A stretch of DNA of 64,000 nt from Janthinobacterium rivuli (GTDB taxonomy: Bacteria > Pseudomonadota > Gammaproteobacteria > Burkholderiales > Burkholderiaceae_D), in contig NZ_CP121464.1 of NCBI RefSeq assembly GCF_029690045.1, positions 3,286,001 through 3,350,000 on the forward strand, read 5' to 3'. Shown in pieces: positions 26,090 through 39,723 of this stretch. The notes under the pieces are model-generated. The model was not told where the DNA came from. It made no database searches and saw only the letters and a list, made by a program, of their open reading frames with translations. The translations under genes and the position numbers were made by a program. Each line of letters starts with the position of its first letter. Position 1 is the first letter of the stretch.

Positions 26090-26971
26090 TTACAGAGTGG
26101 GCGACGGGGGAAAAGCCGTTTTTACTTGCGTCTCTTGACGCAGGCTTTTGCGCGACATGCGCAGCGCGCGCCAGAAAATGATCAGCCAGTCGCGTTTCTC
26201 CAGCTTGGGGCGGCGCCGGAACACGTCGTAATTGACGGCTTCGATGCATTCGAGGATGCGCAAACCCCCTTGCACCACCAGACGCAGCTCCCAGCCGATG
26301 CGCCCGCGCAGGCGCAGGGCCAGCGGCGCGCCGGACAGCATCAGGGCGCGCGTGCGGGCCACTTCGAAGCGCATCAGGGCGCTCCACTTGCCGTGCGCCT
26401 CGGGCCGCTCGAAGGCGGCGGCGGAGACGGCAAAGCGGGTCAGGTCTTCCATCGGCAGGTAGATGCGCTCTTTTTGCTGGTCGATGGCGACGTCTTGCAG
26501 GAAATTAATTAGTTGCAAAGCTGAACATATCGCATCGGAATCGCGTACATTCTGTTCATCGGCCGCGCCATACAGGTGCAGCATCAGCAGCCCCACGGGG
26601 TTGGCGGAACGGGCGCAGTAATCGAGCACGTCGTCGTAGCTGGCGTAGCGCGTCGTTTCCACATCCTGCTTGAAGGCCGACAACAGATCGTAAAACGGCT
26701 GCAGCGGCAGTTGGTGTTTGGCGATGACGGCGGCCAGGCGTTCGAACATGGCGGCGTTCTCGCCGGCATGGCCTTCCTGGCGGGCGATGCGGCCCAGCGC
26801 CGCTTCATAGGCGTGCAGGGCGGCCAGGCGCTCGGCCGGCCTGGCGTCGCCCTCATCGGCCAGGTCGTCGGCGCTGCGGGCGAAGGCATAGATGGCTTCG
26901 ACGGCTGGCACCAGGCGGCGCGGCAGTAAAAATGATGCAACAGGAAAATTTTCGTAATGGTCTACAGGCAT
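26090..26971 (-). CDS. hpnC: Hydroxysqualene synthase
   Basis: 293 aa, second squalene/phytoene-synthase-fold enzyme. It converts presqualene diphosphate to hydroxysqualene. Motifs are YAFARSADDLADEGDA and NFLQDVAIDQQKERIYLP. It starts with MPVDHYENFPVASFLLP, typical of HpnC. ATG 26971 is chosen; a GTG two codons upstream is possible. First gene of the operon. The squalene-hopene cyclase gene is not in the window, so whether squalene goes to hopanoids cannot be told here. Confidence 0.93.
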   Translation of the reverse strand: MPVDHYENFPVASFLLPRRLVPAVEAIYAFARSADDLADEGDARPAERLAALHAYEAALGRIARQEGHAGENAAMFERLAAVIAKHQLPLQPFYDLLSAFKQDVETTRYASYDDVLDYCARSANPVGLLMLHLYGAADEQNVRDSDAICSALQLINFLQDVAIDQQKERIYLPMEDLTRFAVSAAAFERPEAHGKWSALMRFEVARTRALMLSGAPLALRLRGRIGWELRLVVQGGLRILECIEAVNYDVFRRRPKLEKRDWLIIFWRALRMSRKSLRQETQVKTAFPPSPTL

Positions 26972-27087
26972 GAACACACTTCTCTAGTCTTGCGTTTGTC
27001 CGGCCCCCACAAACGCTGGATTGTGGCCGGGCGTTGTACGTCTCAAGATTAATGACGCATAAGTCACTAAAAACTTTTACGCACGAT

Positions 27088-27093
27088 TATAAT
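27088..27093 (+). promoter_or_regulatory. Possible -10 box upstream of the RND efflux operon
   Basis: A TATAAT hexamer lies in the AT-rich part of the 289-bp gap between hpnC and the efflux adaptor. No convincing -35 is seen, and it is 168 bp from the start codon. The rest of the gap shows nothing I can assign. Confidence 0.3.
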
Positions 27094-27260
27094 TAATAAC
27101 CAGAAAGTCATTAGGCGAAGAGCAGTCCCCGCCATGACCAAGCTGATATTGTCACAAATTTAAGGATATCGCGTGCGAAAAAGTTTGGCTTGGCCCAAAG
27201 GACAAGCAAAAAGTTTCTCCGCATAAAAATATTGCAGCCCGCATAGTAAAGGAAAATACC

Positions 27261-28412
27261 TTGTTTGCCCTGAAAACCCTGCGCCGCGAGACCGGCGCTT
27301 CCGCACTTCCTGCCCTGCGGCTGATCGCCGCCGCCGCTCTGGCGCTGACTCTGGCGGCCTGTTCCAAGCCTGCCGTCAAAGTGGAAGACGTGCGCCCCGT
27401 GCGCGCCATCGTGTTGTCTAGCAGCAATGTTGACGTCAGTGCAGAGCTGTCGGGCGAGGTCGTACCCCGCATCGTGTCGCAGCTGGGGTTCCGCGTGGGC
27501 GGCAAGATCGTCGCGCGCAAGGTCGACGTGGGCGCCAGCGTGAAGAAGGGGCAAGTGCTGATGCAGCTCGATCCCGTCGATTTGCAACTGTCGCAGGCGC
27601 AAGCCAAGGCTTCGCTGGTGAGTTCGGAAACGAGCCGCGACCTGGCGCGCGCGGAACTCAAGCGCTACCAGGATTTGCGCGAGAAGAACTTCGTCAGCCA
27701 GGCCGTGCTCGACGGCAAGGACGCCACCTACAAGGCGGCGCAGGCGAACGTGGAAGCGGCCCAGGCCCTGTACCGTGGCCAGGCGAACCAGTCCGGCTAT
27801 GCCAGCCTGCTGGCGGACGTCGATGGCGTCGTCACGCGCATCGAGGCTGAAGTGGGGCAGGTGGTGGCGCCCGGCGCGCCCGTCGTGCAAGTGGCGAAGA
27901 GCGGCGAAAAGGAAGTCGTGATCGGCATTCCTGAAGACAAGGTGGAAACCTTGCGCGGCGTCAAGGATGTGGTCGTGCGCCTGTGGGCCGATCCGAAGCA
28001 GGGCTTGCCGGGCAAAATACGCGAAGTGTCGCCCGTCGCCGATGCCGCCACGCGCACCTACACAGCCAAGGTCAGCATTCCGGACGCGCCGCAAGTGCGC
28101 CTGGGCATGACGGCTGTGGTGCAGTTCGCCTCGCAAACGGCCACGCCGCAGATCAAGGTGCCGCTGACGGCCCTGTTCAACGAGAAATCGCAAAGCTCCG
28201 TGTGGGTGGTGGAAAACGGCGCCGTGAAGCTCGTGCCCGTGACGGTGGGCGGCGTGGCGGGCAATGAGTTGCTGCTGACCTCGGGCGTGAAAGCGGGCCA
28301 GACGGTGGTCACGGCCGGCGTCAACCTGCTCAAGCCGGGCCAGAAAGTCACCATCCTTGGCGCCGAGCTGGCCAGCAAGCCTGCCGTCGTTGCTGCCGAG
28401 GCCATCAAATGA
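27261..28412 (+). CDS. RND efflux periplasmic adaptor (membrane fusion) lipoprotein
   Basis: 383 aa. Signal peptide with lipobox LTLAAC (Cys about residue 34), so it is anchored to the inner membrane and spans the periplasm. Lipoyl/hairpin order: GEVVPRIVSQLGFRVGGKIVARKVDVGASVKKGQVLMQLD, then a coiled coil (about 110-170), the second half-lipoyl SLLADVDGVVTRIEAEVGQVVAPGAPV, and a beta-barrel. Start is TTG 27261, supported by AAGGAA 8 bases upstream and the signal peptide. It overlaps the pump gene by 4 bases (ATGA). The substrate is unknown. Confidence 0.93.
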   Translation: MFALKTLRRETGASALPALRLIAAAALALTLAACSKPAVKVEDVRPVRAIVLSSSNVDVSAELSGEVVPRIVSQLGFRVGGKIVARKVDVGASVKKGQVLMQLDPVDLQLSQAQAKASLVSSETSRDLARAELKRYQDLREKNFVSQAVLDGKDATYKAAQANVEAAQALYRGQANQSGYASLLADVDGVVTRIEAEVGQVVAPGAPVVQVAKSGEKEVVIGIPEDKVETLRGVKDVVVRLWADPKQGLPGKIREVSPVADAATRTYTAKVSIPDAPQVRLGMTAVVQFASQTATPQIKVPLTALFNEKSQSSVWVVENGAVKLVPVTVGGVAGNELLLTSGVKAGQTVVTAGVNLLKPGQKVTILGAELASKPAVVAAEAIK

Positions 28413-31400
28413 AGGGCGGCTTCAATCTGTCGCGCTGGGCGCTTGAACACATCCCGCTGACGCGCTACCTGATGGCCGTGCTGCTGATCGGCGGCATGCT
28501 CAGCTACGCCAGCCTGGGCCAGGATGAGGATCCCCCGTTCACCTTCCGCGCCATGGTGCTGCAAGCGTACTGGCCCGGCGCCACGGCCTTGCAGATGGCC
28601 GAGCAGGTGACGGACAAGCTGGAAAAGAAACTGCAGGAAACGCCGTACATCGACGAGATCACCAGCTATTCGAAGCCGGGCGAAACCTTGATTTTGCTGG
28701 AGCTGCGCGAATCGGCGCCGCCCAAGGAAACGGCGGCCGCCTGGTACCAGGTGCGCAAGAAGATCGGCGACATCCAGGGCACCTTGCCGGCCGGCGTCGT
28801 GGGCCCGTTCTTTAATGACGAGTTCGGCGACACGTACGGCTCCATCTTTGCCCTGTCCGGCGACGGTTTTACCTACGCGGAAATGAAGGATTACGCGGAC
28901 AAGGTACGCCAGGAGCTGCTGGCCGTGGGGCTGGTATCGAAGGTGGAACTGTTCGGCGTGCAAGATGAAAAGATCAATATCATCTTTTCGCACAAGAAAT
29001 TTGCCCAGCTGGGCATTCCTTTCGACGCCATCGTGCAGCAATTGTCCGCGCAAAACAGCATCAACGCCACGGGCGTGCTGGTGACGCCGACGGACAATCT
29101 GCAAGTGCGCGTGACGGGCGCCATGGTGACCGTCAAGGACCTGGAAAACCTGGAACTGCGCGCCAACGGCACCACCTTCCGCCTCGGTGATTTTGCCACC
29201 GTAAAACGTGAACTGGTCGATCCGCCCAAGGACAAGATGCGTTTCAACGGCAAGGAAGTGATCGGCCTGGGCGTGTCGATGGAAAAGGGCGGCAACATCA
29301 TCGACATGGGCAAGGCCTTGCAGGCAACGGTCACGCGCATGAAGAGCGAATTGCCAGTCGGCATAGAATTGCAGCGCGTGTCGAACCAGCCGGAAGCCGT
29401 GTCCGCCTCCGTGGGCGAGTTCGTGCATACCCTGATCGAAGCCATCCTGATCGTGCTGGCCGTCAGCTTCGTGGCGCTGGGCTTGCACACCAAGCCGCTG
29501 CGCATCGACGTGCGGCCGGGCCTGGTGGTGGCGCTGACCATTCCCCTGGTGCTGGCCGTCACCTTCCTGTTCATGCGCCTGCTCGACATCGACTTGCACA
29601 AGATTTCCCTGGGCGCCCTGATCATCGCGCTGGGCTTGCTGGTCGATGACGCCATCATTGCCGTCGAGATGATGGTGCGCAAGATGGAAGAGGGCATGTC
29701 GCGTTTCGACGCGGCCACGTTTGCCTACACGTCGACGGCCATGCCCATGCTGACGGGCACCCTGATCACGGTGGCGGGCTTCTTGCCCATCGGCCTGGCC
29801 AAGTCGGCCGCTGGCGAATACACATTCTCCTTGTTCTCCGTCAATGCACTGGCCCTGATCATTTCGTGGGTGGTGGCCGTCGTCTTCACGCCCTATATCG
29901 GCTACGTCTTGCTGAAAGTGAAACCGCACGCGCATAACGACCATGAATTGTTCGACACGCCGAACTTCCGCCGCTTCCGCCGCGCCGTCACCTGGTGCGT
30001 GGAATGGCGCAAGACCACCATTGCCGCCACCTTGGCCATCTTTGCGCTGGGCATCTATGGTTTCAATTTTATCGAAAAGCAATTCTTCCCCGATTCCAGC
30101 CGTCCCGAACTGATGGTGGAACTGTGGTCGCCCGAAGGCACAACGTTCGCCGCGAATGAAAAGCAGGTCAAGAAGTTCGAAGCGTTTGTGGGCAAGCTCG
30201 ACGGCGTGGAAAGCGTGACCAGCTATGTCGGCACGGGCAGTCCCCGTTTCTACTTGCCGCTGGACCAGATCTTCCCGCAGACCAACGTGTCGCAAGTGGT
30301 GGTCTTGCCGAAGAGCCTGGCTGACCGCGAACGCTTGCGCCAGCAAATCGTCGATGTCTTCAAGAAGGATTTCCCGGAAGTACGGGGCCGCGTCAAGCTG
30401 TTGCCGAATGGGCCGCCGGTGCCGTATCCCGTGCAGTTCCGCGTCTTGGGGCCGGAAGTGGCCGGTGTGCGGGCCATCGCCGACCAGGTCAAGGACATCA
30501 TGCGCGCCAATCCGAACACCCTGGGCGTCAATGACAACTGGAATGAATCGGTGAAAGTGCTGCGCCTGGACCTGGACCAGGACAAGATGCGCGCGCTGGG
30601 CGTCACCTCGAAAACGGTGATGCAGGCGGCCAATACGATCCTGTCGGGCACGGTCATCGGCCAGTTCCGCGAGGACAACAAGCTGATCGACATTCAGGTG
30701 CGCCAGCCTCTGGAAGAGCGGGCCACGATTTCCGTGTTGAATGACACAAATATCCCGACGGCGACGGGCAAGTCCGTGCCGATCTCGCAGCTGGCCCGCG
30801 CGCATTTCGTGTGGGAACCGGGTGTCGTCTGGCGCGACAAGCGCGCATGGGCCATCACCGTGCAGTCGGACGTGATCGACGGCATCCAGGGCGCCACCGT
30901 GTCGACGCAACTGGCGCCGCAGCTGGACGCCTTGCGGGCCAAGTTGCCGTCCGGCTACCGCATCGTGGTGAAAGGCGTGGCGGCCGACAGCGGCGAGGCG
31001 GAAGCGTCGATCTCGGCGAACCTGCCGTTGGCCATCTTCATCATCTTCACCCTGCTGATGTTGCAGCTGCACAGTTTCTCGCGTTCCCTGCTGGTTTTCC
31101 TGACGGGACCGCTGGGCGTGGCGGGCGCCGCGTTTGCCTTGCTGGCGCTGGGCCGGCCACTTGGTTTCGTGGCCAACCTGGGCATCATCGCGCTGTTCGG
31201 CATGATCATCCGCAACTCGGTGATCCTCGTCGACCAGATCGAGCAAGACATCAAGGACGGCTCGGCCCCGTGGGATGCCATCATCGACTCGGCCGTGCGC
31301 CGCTGCCGCCCCATCGTGCTGACGGCCGCCGCCGCGGCGCTGGCCATGATCCCCTTGTCGCGCTCCGTGTTCTGGGGGCCGATGGCGGTGGCCATCATGG

Positions 31401-31507
31401 GCGGCCTGATCCTGGCGACGGCCTTGACTTTACTGTTCCTGCCGGCCCTGTATGCGGCCTGGTTCCGGGTCAGGAAGCCGGAGCCGGTGAGCGCAAAAGA
31501 AGGCTAG
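28409..31507 (+). CDS. RND efflux transporter permease (inner-membrane pump)
   Basis: 1032 aa, the usual length of RND pumps with 12 membrane helices and two large periplasmic loops. It exchanges protons for drugs or other compounds across the envelope. The first helix is LTRYLMAVLLIGGMLSY. The proton-relay region is in LGALIIALGLLVDDAIIAVEMMVRKMEEG (the paired Asp of helix 4). The C-terminal half has GIIALFGMIIRNSVILVDQIEQD and RPIVLTAAAAALAMIPL. No outer-membrane channel gene is linked, so an unlinked TolC-type channel is expected. Confidence 0.95.
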   Translation: MKGGFNLSRWALEHIPLTRYLMAVLLIGGMLSYASLGQDEDPPFTFRAMVLQAYWPGATALQMAEQVTDKLEKKLQETPYIDEITSYSKPGETLILLELRESAPPKETAAAWYQVRKKIGDIQGTLPAGVVGPFFNDEFGDTYGSIFALSGDGFTYAEMKDYADKVRQELLAVGLVSKVELFGVQDEKINIIFSHKKFAQLGIPFDAIVQQLSAQNSINATGVLVTPTDNLQVRVTGAMVTVKDLENLELRANGTTFRLGDFATVKRELVDPPKDKMRFNGKEVIGLGVSMEKGGNIIDMGKALQATVTRMKSELPVGIELQRVSNQPEAVSASVGEFVHTLIEAILIVLAVSFVALGLHTKPLRIDVRPGLVVALTIPLVLAVTFLFMRLLDIDLHKISLGALIIALGLLVDDAIIAVEMMVRKMEEGMSRFDAATFAYTSTAMPMLTGTLITVAGFLPIGLAKSAAGEYTFSLFSVNALALIISWVVAVVFTPYIGYVLLKVKPHAHNDHELFDTPNFRRFRRAVTWCVEWRKTTIAATLAIFALGIYGFNFIEKQFFPDSSRPELMVELWSPEGTTFAANEKQVKKFEAFVGKLDGVESVTSYVGTGSPRFYLPLDQIFPQTNVSQVVVLPKSLADRERLRQQIVDVFKKDFPEVRGRVKLLPNGPPVPYPVQFRVLGPEVAGVRAIADQVKDIMRANPNTLGVNDNWNESVKVLRLDLDQDKMRALGVTSKTVMQAANTILSGTVIGQFREDNKLIDIQVRQPLEERATISVLNDTNIPTATGKSVPISQLARAHFVWEPGVVWRDKRAWAITVQSDVIDGIQGATVSTQLAPQLDALRAKLPSGYRIVVKGVAADSGEAEASISANLPLAIFIIFTLLMLQLHSFSRSLLVFLTGPLGVAGAAFALLALGRPLGFVANLGIIALFGMIIRNSVILVDQIEQDIKDGSAPWDAIIDSAVRRCRPIVLTAAAAALAMIPLSRSVFWGPMAVAIMGGLILATALTLLFLPALYAAWFRVRKPEPVSAKEG

Positions 31508-31534
31508 CAGCCAGCGCTACGGCGCAGGCATAAA

Positions 31535-31577
31535 AAAGGCGGCATTCCTCTGGGAAATCCAGTAGAATGCCGCCTTT
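31535..31577. terminator. Hairpin after the RND operon, possible bidirectional terminator
   Basis: AAAGGCGGCATTC (31535-31547) pairs perfectly with GAATGCCGCCTTT (31565-31577) around a 17-base loop. Ts follow on both strands, with the longer run on the minus strand. Confidence 0.75.
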
Positions 31578-31691
31578 GCTTTACCGAGCGCTTGCTCCGG
31601 GCTTGCTCATAAGTCCACGGTAGCCAGATCGCTCCCGAGTTGTTAAAATCAGGGAAGCAGTTTGTAGCAAGTAGCACACAGTAGTACAAAT

Positions 31692-31774
31692 GCGGATGTG
31701 GTGGAATTGGTAGACACGCTGGTCTTAGAAGCCAGTGCTTCGGCTTGGGAGTTCGAGTCTCCCCATCCGCACCA
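31692..31774 (+). tRNA. tRNA-Leu (anticodon TAG)
   Basis: 83 nt with acceptor GCGGATG / CATCCGC, encoded CCA, a long variable arm typical of class II tRNAs, T-loop GTTCGAGTCT, and anticodon TAG at 31726-31728 in loop CTTAGAA. Confidence 0.96.
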
Positions 31775-32499
31775 ATCCGGGTTGTTCCAGCCCGGAGGTG
31801 TAGCACCATCAAGTTGTTCTTCAGCCTCCTTGCAGGCGTCTTTCCCGTTTTCCTGTTGTCTTGCCTGTATTTTCGTCATGCGGGATGTCTTTGTTTGCGC
31901 TATTTTTCGTCAGCGACCGGGCGGCGGGGCGGGGCTCAGGCGGAGATTTGCCTGAAAAATGGCCAAATTGAGGTAAATCAAAGGTTTTTTGCCCGAAATC
32001 TTCGTCGTGAGCGCATTTCTTTGTTTCGGACGGGGCGCCAGTTCGCATATACTAATGAACGAAGCAGGCTGGAAAGCCTGTCTCTGGCGAAACAAAGAAT
32101 GCCGGGGCAAGAGTAAAGGCAGGGCACCTCCAGGCTGTGGCGACTCGTTCGCCGCCGCTGGTATCCTCTGTGGCCGGGCTGCAAAGCCAGCCACTTTCCC
32201 GAAGTCCTTTGTTATAATGCCACGCTTTACCGAATGATGGCCGGCCCTGCATTTACTTAGAAGCAAGGCTGGACGCTCGGAGCCCTGTCGCAGTACTGGA
32301 AGCGGCGGATTGTTTGGTGCCTGGTGCGGGTTTTTCCCTCAGCCGGGTAGACCAGGTCCATCGTCCTGTTTTCAGTACTTTTACAGATGAATATGCGAGC
32401 GAGTGAAGCTGGACCCATGTCTTGCCGCCAGTGATGGCGCAAGGGGTCGGGTCTTCTTTTCTCGCACCAACAGTGTTTATTTTTTGGACGATTTTTTAC
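31775..32499 (+). other. Long non-coding gap between tRNA-Leu and tig
   Basis: About 725 bp with no supportable gene. A short hairpin (TCCGGG 31776-31781 with CCCGGA 31791-31796) directly follows the tRNA but lacks a T-run. The TATAAT at 32213-32218 suggests that the last ~280 bp are the 5' leader of tig. I found no riboswitch or tRNA-like fold by eye. Short open frames here lack ribosome sites. Confidence 0.6.
32213..32218 (+). promoter_or_regulatory. Likely -10 box of the tig promoter
   Basis: TATAAT in the context TTTGTTATAATGCC. The -35 is not obvious. If used, the tig mRNA has a leader of about 275 nt. Confidence 0.45.
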
Positions 32500-33840
32500 A
32501 TGGCAACTGCAGTCGAAACCTTGGGCAAACTCGAACGTCGTATCACGATCTCCTTCCCGCTGACGGACGTCCGCACGGAAGTTGAGAAGCGCCTGAAAGT
32601 GCAAGCCCGTACGGCTAAGGCACCGGGCTTCCGTCCGGGCAAAGTGCCGTTGAAAATGGTCGCAGCACAATACGGCTACCAAATTGAATCCGAAGTGCTG
32701 AATGACAAAGTCGGCCGCGCGTTCAACGACGCCGCCAACGAAAACAATCTGCGCGTGGCCGGTTTCCCGAACATCGTGCCGAAAGAAGAAGCAGCCGAAG
32801 GCCAGCTGGCTTTCGACGCAACGTTCGAAGTGTATCCGGAAGTTGCCATCGGCGACCTGACGGCCGTTGAAATCGAAACCGTGCAAGCCGACGTGTCGGA
32901 AGCCGAAATCGACAAGACCATCGACATCCTGCGCAAGCAGCGCGTGCACTTCCACACCAAGGGCGAAGCTGGCGAACACGGCGACGGCGGTGAGGCTATC
33001 GCTGCCAATGGCGACCGCGTGACCGTTGACTTCGTCGGCTCGATCGACGGCGTTGAATTCCCGGGCGGCAAAGCTGAAGGCTACGCTTTCGTGCTGGGCG
33101 AAGGCCGCATGCTGCCAGAATTCGAAGCAGCAACCCTGGGCCTGAAAGTGGGCGAGTCCAAGACTTTCCCATTGTCGTTCCCAGAGGACTACCATGGTAA
33201 AGACGTCGCCGGCAAAACCGCTTCGTTCACCATCACGCTGCAAAAGCTGGAATGGGCGCACCTGCCGGAAGTCGATGCTGAATTCGCCAAGTCCTTGGGC
33301 GTTGCCGATGGCGACCTGGCCAAAATGCGCGAAGACATCAAAGTCAATCTGCAGCGCGAAGTCGCTGGCCGCGTAAAAGCCCGCAACAAGGAAGCCGTCA
33401 TGGACGCGCTGATCAAAGTTGCTGAGCTGGAAGTGCCAAAAACCCTGATCGCTCAGGATTCCGAGCGTCTGGCCGAAATGACCCGCCAGGACATGGCGCA
33501 GCGCGGCATGAACGTCAAGGACGTGCCTTTCCCAGCAGAACTGTTCGCAGAAAAAGCCGAGCGTCGCGTACGCCTGGGCCTGATCCTGTCGCAACTGGTG
33601 GGCGACAACAAGCTGCAGGCGACGCCTGAGCAAGTCAAGGCGCAGATCGAAGATTTCGCCCAAAGCTACGAAGACCCACGCGAAGTGCTGAAGTACTACT
33701 ACAGCGACCGTCGTCGTCTGGGTGAGATCGAAGCCCTTGTATTGGAAGAAAACGTCGTCACCTACGTGTTGGGCCTGTCGAAAGTCACGTCGAAAGCAGT
33801 TGCTTTTGACGAACTGATGGGAAGCAACGCACAAGCGTAA
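32500..33840 (+). CDS. tig: Trigger factor
   Basis: 446 aa ribosome-bound chaperone and peptidyl-prolyl isomerase that meets nascent chains. The N-terminal ribosome-binding loop contains the signature GFRPGKVP. The FKBP-type PPIase domain is around residues 160-245 ([40 protein letters not shown] in effect), and the helical C-terminal chaperone arms follow. The start is ATG 32500 ([15 protein letters not shown]), the normal N-terminus. A longer frame upstream is not supported. tig-clpP-clpX-lon is the common proteobacterial order. Confidence 0.97.
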   Translation: MATAVETLGKLERRITISFPLTDVRTEVEKRLKVQARTAKAPGFRPGKVPLKMVAAQYGYQIESEVLNDKVGRAFNDAANENNLRVAGFPNIVPKEEAAEGQLAFDATFEVYPEVAIGDLTAVEIETVQADVSEAEIDKTIDILRKQRVHFHTKGEAGEHGDGGEAIAANGDRVTVDFVGSIDGVEFPGGKAEGYAFVLGEGRMLPEFEAATLGLKVGESKTFPLSFPEDYHGKDVAGKTASFTITLQKLEWAHLPEVDAEFAKSLGVADGDLAKMREDIKVNLQREVAGRVKARNKEAVMDALIKVAELEVPKTLIAQDSERLAEMTRQDMAQRGMNVKDVPFPAELFAEKAERRVRLGLILSQLVGDNKLQATPEQVKAQIEDFAQSYEDPREVLKYYYSDRRRLGEIEALVLEENVVTYVLGLSKVTSKAVAFDELMGSNAQA

Positions 33841-33916
33841 ACCAGTTGGTATTGGGATGCCTGCTCTGGCCGAAAGGTGAGGGCGGCTTCCCCTAACTGC
33901 TTCACAAGGAAATGAA

Positions 33917-34543
33917 ATGACAGGTATGAACCGTAATCCGGCGCTGGACACACAGATGCTCGGCCTGGTGCCGATGGTGGTGGAACAAAGCGGTCGCGGC
34001 GAGCGCTCGTATGATATTTACTCGCGCCTGCTGAAGGAACGTTTGATTTTCATGGTCGGCCCGGTCAATGACCAGATGGCCAACCTGGTTGTCGCCCAGC
34101 TGCTGTTCCTGGAAAGCGAAAATCCGGAAAAGGAAATCTCGCTCTACATCAACTCGCCAGGTGGTTCGGTCTCGGCCGGCATGGCCATCTACGACACCAT
34201 GCAGTTCATCAAACCGGACGTCTCGACCCTGTGCACGGGCATGGCTGCTTCGATGGGCGCTTTCCTGCTGGCCGCTGGCGCCAAGGGCAAGCGTTTCTCG
34301 CTGCCGAACTCGCGCATCATGATTCACCAGCCGTCCGGTGGTTCGCAAGGCATGGCGTCCGATATCGAGATCCAGGCGAAGGAAATCCTTTACCTGCGCA
34401 CCCGCTTGAACGGCATCATGGCCGAGCGCACGGGCCAGTCGATCGAACAGATCGCCAAGGACACCGACCGCGACCGTTTCATGTCCGCCGACGAGGCCGT
34501 TGAGTATGGTTTGATCGACAAAGTGTTGACCAGCCGCGCTTGA
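33917..34543 (+). CDS. clpP: ATP-dependent Clp protease proteolytic subunit
   Basis: 208 aa serine protease that forms the tetradecameric barrel. Catalytic Ser lies in [15 protein letters not shown], His in [10 protein letters not shown], and Asp follows in the [17 protein letters not shown] region. SD AAGGAA is 8 bases before ATG 33917. It partners with ClpX encoded 200 bp downstream. Confidence 0.97.
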   Translation: MTGMNRNPALDTQMLGLVPMVVEQSGRGERSYDIYSRLLKERLIFMVGPVNDQMANLVVAQLLFLESENPEKEISLYINSPGGSVSAGMAIYDTMQFIKPDVSTLCTGMAASMGAFLLAAGAKGKRFSLPNSRIMIHQPSGGSQGMASDIEIQAKEILYLRTRLNGIMAERTGQSIEQIAKDTDRDRFMSADEAVEYGLIDKVLTSRA

Positions 34544-34576
34544 TGAGCCCCTACCGGTATTGCTAAGCATGTAAGT

Positions 34577-34608
34577 AAACGCCCGGGCGATCAAACGTTC
34601 GGGCGTTT
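34577..34608 (+). terminator. Hairpin terminator between clpP and clpX
   Basis: AAACGCCCG (34577-34585) pairs with CGGGCGTTT (34600-34608), followed by a T-rich stretch. It may partly separate clpP from clpX expression. Confidence 0.7.
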
Positions 34609-34743
34609 CGCTTTTATTTCGGGTAGCATGGAGCTTGTGCGCGTTGTTGACTTGCGCCATGGCTAGCAGCCTTTACGGGCGGCAACCATCATCCGGCTTG
34701 CGATTTTGCAATATTGTTAATGCAGTTCCAACCAAAATGCCTT

Positions 34744-36012
<1,269 letters not shown>

Positions 36013-36100
36013 TTACTGCTGAGACAAATGCATAAAAAGGATTTTGATTCCTTAATGCATGGCAGTACAATTTAAATCAATGAGTGCAGGCTTCAATCGG

Positions 36101-36137
36101 AAAGCCACTCGCGGCGCTTAGCTGCGCGTGGCTTTTT
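36101..36137 (+). terminator. Rho-independent terminator after clpX
   Basis: AAAGCCAC...GTGGCTTTTTT with a long imperfect stem (CGC/GCG inside) and a T-run. The rest of the 276-bp clpX-lon gap is AT-rich and should hold the lon promoter, which I cannot place with confidence. Confidence 0.85.
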
Positions 36138-36288
36138 TACTGTGAAAACTGCATTTATTAACGTCATGCGGGTGTGTTTTGCGAAATAAACAGAAAAATG
36201 TTTGTTTCACAGAATTATTTATTCTCGCCGGTCTTGTGTTTTGGCAGCGAGCGCCAACATCGTAAACACGCTTTCTATAAGGTACGCC

Positions 36289-38700
<2,412 letters not shown>

Positions 38701-38721
38701 CGTTTTACCCCTGTTTTCCCC

Positions 38722-38750
38722 AAACAAGCGCTTTTAGAGCGCTTGTTTTA
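38722..38750 (+). terminator. Rho-independent terminator after lon
   Basis: AAACAAGCGC (38722-38731) and GCGCTTGTTT (38739-38748) around loop TTTTAGA, followed by Ts. Confidence 0.85.
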
Positions 38751-38904
38751 TATTGAAACGTGAATTGCGCCCCCAAAGCGCTTGACACATATACAGTGTG
38801 GCTTGTTTAATACGCCTGCACATTTTTTTCGCCGGACAGCTGTGGTGCCAAAAGTGCCGCAACGATACGGTAAACGTTTTATACCTTTGTAATTGGGGAT
38901 GCTA

Positions 38905-39177
38905 GTGAACAAGACTGAATTGATCGACCACATTGCTGAAAAAGCTGACATTTCCAAAGCCGCCGCTGCGCGCGCACTCGACGCTGTTATCGGCGGCGTG
39001 ACGGAAACTTTGAAAAACAACGACAGCGTGACGCTGGTTGGTTTTGGCACTTTCTCGGTCAGCGAACGCGCTGAGCGTACCGGCCGCAATCCGCGTACCA
39101 AAGAAGCGATCACGATCGAAGCTGCAAAAGTTCCAAAATTTAAAGCTGGTAAAGCTTTGAAGGATGCTGTAAACTAA
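38905..39177 (+). CDS. hupB: DNA-binding protein HU
   Basis: 90 aa nucleoid protein. [28 protein letters not shown] and the DNA-binding arm [24 protein letters not shown] are typical. GTG 38905 is chosen: it gives the canonical 90-residue length and has GGGGA about 6 bases upstream. ATG 38899 would add two residues. The lon-hupB-ppiD order is conserved in proteobacteria. Confidence 0.95.
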   Translation: MNKTELIDHIAEKADISKAAAARALDAVIGGVTETLKNNDSVTLVGFGTFSVSERAERTGRNPRTKEAITIEAAKVPKFKAGKALKDAVN

Positions 39178-39302
39178 CGGACTTCGGTGAGGTGACAATC
39201 ACCGGAAACATTTGGCGGCGCCTCCGGGTGCCGCGATTTCAGGGTTGAAGTTCTTCGAATAACAACCCTGGATACAAATGCAAGTAGTACTGTGTATTTT
39301 TC

Positions 39303-39379
<77 letters not shown>

Positions 39380-39396
39380 AAAAAATACGCTCTTAA

Positions 39397-39473
39397 GGAG
39401 TGGTAGTTCAGTTGGTTAGAATACCGGCCTGTCACGTCGGGGGTCGCGGGTTCGAGTCCCGTCCGCTCCGCCA
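39397..39473 (+). tRNA. tRNA-Asp (anticodon GTC), copy 2
   Basis: 77 nt, differing from copy 1 at two positions (AATACC versus AATGCC; CGGGGG versus CGGAGG). The 17-bp spacer indicates a tandem duplication and one transcript. Confidence 0.97.
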
Positions 39474-39484
39474 GAATATAGAAG

Positions 39485-39516
39485 CCCGCGCTGCTGAATA
39501 AGTAGCGCGGGTTTTT
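39485..39516 (+). terminator. Rho-independent terminator after the tRNA-Asp pair
   Basis: CCCGCGCT (39485-39492) pairs with AGCGCGGG (39504-39511), then TTTTT. Confidence 0.88.
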
Positions 39517-39688
39517 CTTTTTCAGCGCCAGATTATCTCGGCGCGCCTGCTTTTAAAATCCCGTCCTGCCGTTTTGAATAAAAACACCCGCATTTAAATC
39601 CGCTTTAAGCTGCGTCCGGTTAAATGCGCGAGTCCGGCGCCTTGCCGTCCAGGCGGCGCCAGGGCAGGGCGCGCGCCCTGATTTACTC
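39517..39688. other. Non-coding gap before the candidate small RNA
   Basis: Part of the 410-bp gap between the second tRNA-Asp and ppiD. Between the tRNA terminator and the promoter at 39689 I see no gene. A GC-rich imperfect inverted stretch (CAGGGCGCGCGCCCTG near 39665-39680) is the only structure noted. Confidence 0.5.
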
Positions 39689-39717
39689 TTGCTATAGCGC
39701 TATGGGCATTGTAGAAT
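39689..39717 (+). promoter_or_regulatory. Sigma70-type promoter upstream of a short terminated transcript
   Basis: -35 TTGCTA (39689-39694), 17-bp spacer, -10 TAGAAT (39712-39717). It would start transcription near 39724, upstream of a strong terminator and then ppiD. Confidence 0.55.
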
Positions 39718-39723
39718 CAGGAG

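Noticed and set aside
28058..31246. 1062-codon minus-strand frame opposite the RND pump
   Set aside because: The plus frame is a complete RND permease; the antisense frame shows no known motif.
31504..31879. Minus-strand frames with SNSQAEALASKTS-type sequence
   Set aside because: This is the well-known false protein produced by reading tRNA-Leu antisense.
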